In this document: positions 5,409 through 6,530 of the stretch, one piece after another | How positions within the stretch are numbered: position 1 is the stretch's first letter | Layout of the letters: each line of letters starts with the position of its first letter | NCBI GenBank assembly: GCA_040508515.1 | Contig: JBEVMS010000178.1 | Span: forward strand, 1-6,530 | Reading direction: 5' to 3' | Length of the DNA stretch: 6,530 nucleotides | Source of the DNA: JBEVMS01 sp040508515 | GTDB taxonomy: Bacteria > Pseudomonadota > Gammaproteobacteria > Xanthomonadales > Rhodanobacteraceae | Program-made: the position numbers and the translations under genes | Notes under the pieces: generated by a model | What the model was told of the DNA's origin: nothing | What the model saw: the letters and a program-made list of their open reading frames with translations, nothing else | The model's database searches: none

Positions 5409-5617
5409 GCGGATGCTCCAAACATGTCTGCCTGTGCCGCATCAGCAACGCGCTTCTCAAACACCGCAATCGCTTCCCGAAGGCGCTCCACGTCGGCCGG
5501 CATGGGCGCTGCGAACTCCACCGCGCGCGGGATGTAGATTTCGCGCATGTTTCGGACGGTGCGCTGATCCAGGCTGCACACGCGCAGCAGGTCGATCGTG
5601 TCGTCGAACCAGTTCAT
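5405..5617 (-). CDS. Small protein with a C-terminal QADMF sliding-clamp-type motif
   Basis: I use the ATG at 5617 (70 residues, MNWFDDTIDL...). It overlaps the upstream stop as ATGA and has GAGGTG five bases before it; the frame is open further up to 5719, but that part lies inside the neighbour. Residues 5-30 and 41-60 look helical. Near the C-terminus Q62-A-D-M-F66 fits the beta-clamp-binding consensus QL(S/D)LF. It is the same pentapeptide as the internal clamp-binding site known in E. coli DNA polymerase III alpha. It sits in a short tail (AAQADMFGASA) that is probably flexible. No family is recognised. The clamp-binding proposal comes from the motif alone. The gene lies between the PP-loop and methyltransferase genes. 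Confidence 0.78.
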   Translation of the reverse strand: MNWFDDTIDLLRVCSLDQRTVRNMREIYIPRAVEFAAPMPADVERLREAIAVFEKRVADAAQADMFGASA

Positions 5618-6530
5618 GCGGCCACCTCGCACAGCCCCAGGTCGCTGGTGCATCCGCCGCCGGCCTGCTGGTCGAAAAACATCCCGTACTGGCGTCCGCC
5701 GCGACCTGTCTTGCTCCACTCCACCAGCGTGCGGATGCGCGAGTAGCTACCCGGCCGATCGCGGTCGGTAGGATCGGTGACTGCTGGGAAGAACGTCGCG
5801 GATCGCCTCTTGTTCGCCGCCGCAACCACGGCCTCCCAGCGCTCGATGCGGTCGATGTGATCAGGGAACTGCGCGGCGATCGAACGCAACTCGCTCTTGC
5901 GGCAGTTGATGCACGGCATGCAGCCCACTCGGCCCATGCCTAAGTCATAGAGCGGGTTGCGCGCCAGTCGATGCTTTGCATGGATCGCCCAGACGTCCTC
6001 GACAGACCAGTGGAAGATCGGGCGCCATAGCATGGAGCCAGCCTCGTGACGGTTGTAGCGAGGCTGCTGGGCACGGTTGCGGCTCTCGGCGGCGCGGATG
6101 CCCAGCCATTGCAGCACCGGCCCGTCGCGCAGCATTGGCCCTACGACCTGGAAGGTGATCGGAATCGTCTTGAGTTCCTCGGTGCAAAACTGCGCCATGC
6201 GCGAGGGGAAACGGCCCTTGCTGATGCACAAGTCCAAGTAGGGGTTACCGGTCGGCTCGTGCAGCGCCGCAGCCTCTTGAACGATCGCGTCCGGGATACC
6301 CTGCTTGGGCCACTCGCGCAGCAGGTACGCCTTATGGCGCGCCAGGTCGGCCGAGAAGTCGGCACGCACGATTTCGACCTTCGGCCCGCCGGTGCGCTCG
6401 TGCAGGCGTGCGACGTATTCCAGCGTCAGCTCGTGCTCATTGCCGGTGTCGGCCATCACCGCGCGGAACGGCCGCCCTGACTCCAGCGCGCGCAGGTAGG
6501 TCGCGGTACTGTCCTTGCCGCCACTTACAT
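5614..6530 (-). CDS. PP-loop/PAPS-reductase-like iron-sulphur protein, 5' end outside the window
   Basis: The frame stays open to the window edge, giving 304 visible residues; only the first few seem to be missing. The first codons read V-S-G-G-K-D-S-T, the PP-loop that activates a substrate with ATP in this family (SGGKDS at 6508-6525). GIRAAESRNR downstream matches the second nucleotide-binding motif of phosphoadenosine-phosphosulphate reductase relatives. FCTEELK (cysteine at 6184-6186) and CMPCINC (5902-5922) supply four cysteines that could hold a 4Fe-4S cluster. Classic PAPS reductases instead end in an ECGLH-type motif, which is absent. This favours the DndC-like or tRNA-thiolation-like branch over sulphate assimilation. 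Phages carry many such proteins with no proven reaction. The stop overlaps the next start by ATGA. An internal GTG/ATG near 6459 is not the start, because the PP-loop lies before it. Confidence 0.9.
   Translation of the reverse strand, partial: VSGGKDSTATYLRALESGRPFRAVMADTGNEHELTLEYVARLHERTGGPKVEIVRADFSADLARHKAYLLREWPKQGIPDAIVQEAAALHEPTGNPYLDLCISKGRFPSRMAQFCTEELKTIPITFQVVGPMLRDGPVLQWLGIRAAESRNRAQQPRYNRHEAGSMLWRPIFHWSVEDVWAIHAKHRLARNPLYDLGMGRVGCMPCINCRKSELRSIAAQFPDHIDRIERWEAVVAAANKRRSATFFPAVTDPTDRDRPGSYSRIRTLVEWSKTGRGGRQYGMFFDQQAGGGCTSDLGLCEVAA

Noticed and set aside
5618..5719. Longer form of the QADMF protein starting at 5719
   Set aside because: The extra 34 residues are a frame-shifted reading of the PP-loop gene's 3' end, and the ATGA overlap with GAGGTG marks the true start at 5617.
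6046..6480. 144-codon + strand frame at the right end
   Set aside because: It is antisense to the PP-loop protein, whose motifs are clear, and it has no recognisable domain.
1..6530. CRISPR array, insertion sequence or toxin-antitoxin pair
   Set aside because: No spaced repeat series, transposase-like protein, terminal inverted repeats or typical small toxin/antitoxin pair was seen. The only notable repeat is the tandem pair at 103-125.

Overview
The window is the integrase-proximal end of a prophage, or a closely related integrative element, inserted at a bacterial tRNA-Lys gene. It opens with the 3' two thirds of tRNA-Lys (anticodon TTT) and its terminator on the + strand. Next comes a minus-strand tyrosine integrase that points at the tRNA. 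The moderately high GC content, the Gammaproteobacteria-like tRNA and the look of the phage proteins suggest a proteobacterial host. A Xanthomonadaceae-type host is my guess from memory of similar proteins and is not shown by the sequence.

From right to left on the minus strand, the window holds these genes: a PP-loop/iron-sulphur phosphoadenosine-phosphosulphate-reductase-like protein (5' end outside the window); a 70-residue protein ending in a perfect QADMF sliding-clamp-type motif; a phage-type DNA adenine methyltransferase; a zinc-ribbon protein; an ASCH-like protein; an 82-residue protein; a 92-residue protein with a hydrophobic N-terminus; a 95-residue winged-helix-like protein; a 75-residue helical protein; a 258-residue phage mosaic protein; a 70-residue excisionase-like protein; and the integrase. 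Seven junctions are four-base ATGA/GTGA overlaps, one is a one-base TGATG overlap, and two more are gaps of 2 and 27 bases. This looks like one translationally coupled early-type operon that runs outward to the attachment site.

One gene breaks the pattern. A + strand gene (4022-4597) encodes a protein with a single membrane span and a cytosolic domain, and it sits between the zinc-ribbon and ASCH genes. Its start codon shares two bases (CATG) with the start codon of the ASCH gene on the other strand, and each gene's Shine-Dalgarno sequence lies inside the other's coding region. It resembles an inserted moron (accessory prophage gene), and its function is unknown.

The main points for follow-up are the QADMF micro-protein, the head-to-head overlapping start, the lone + strand membrane protein, the PP-loop/methyltransferase/ASCH/zinc-ribbon cluster as a possible nucleic-acid modification set, and an 11-bp tandem repeat between the tRNA and the integrase that may be integrase arm sites. 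No repressor, CRISPR array or insertion sequence was seen.
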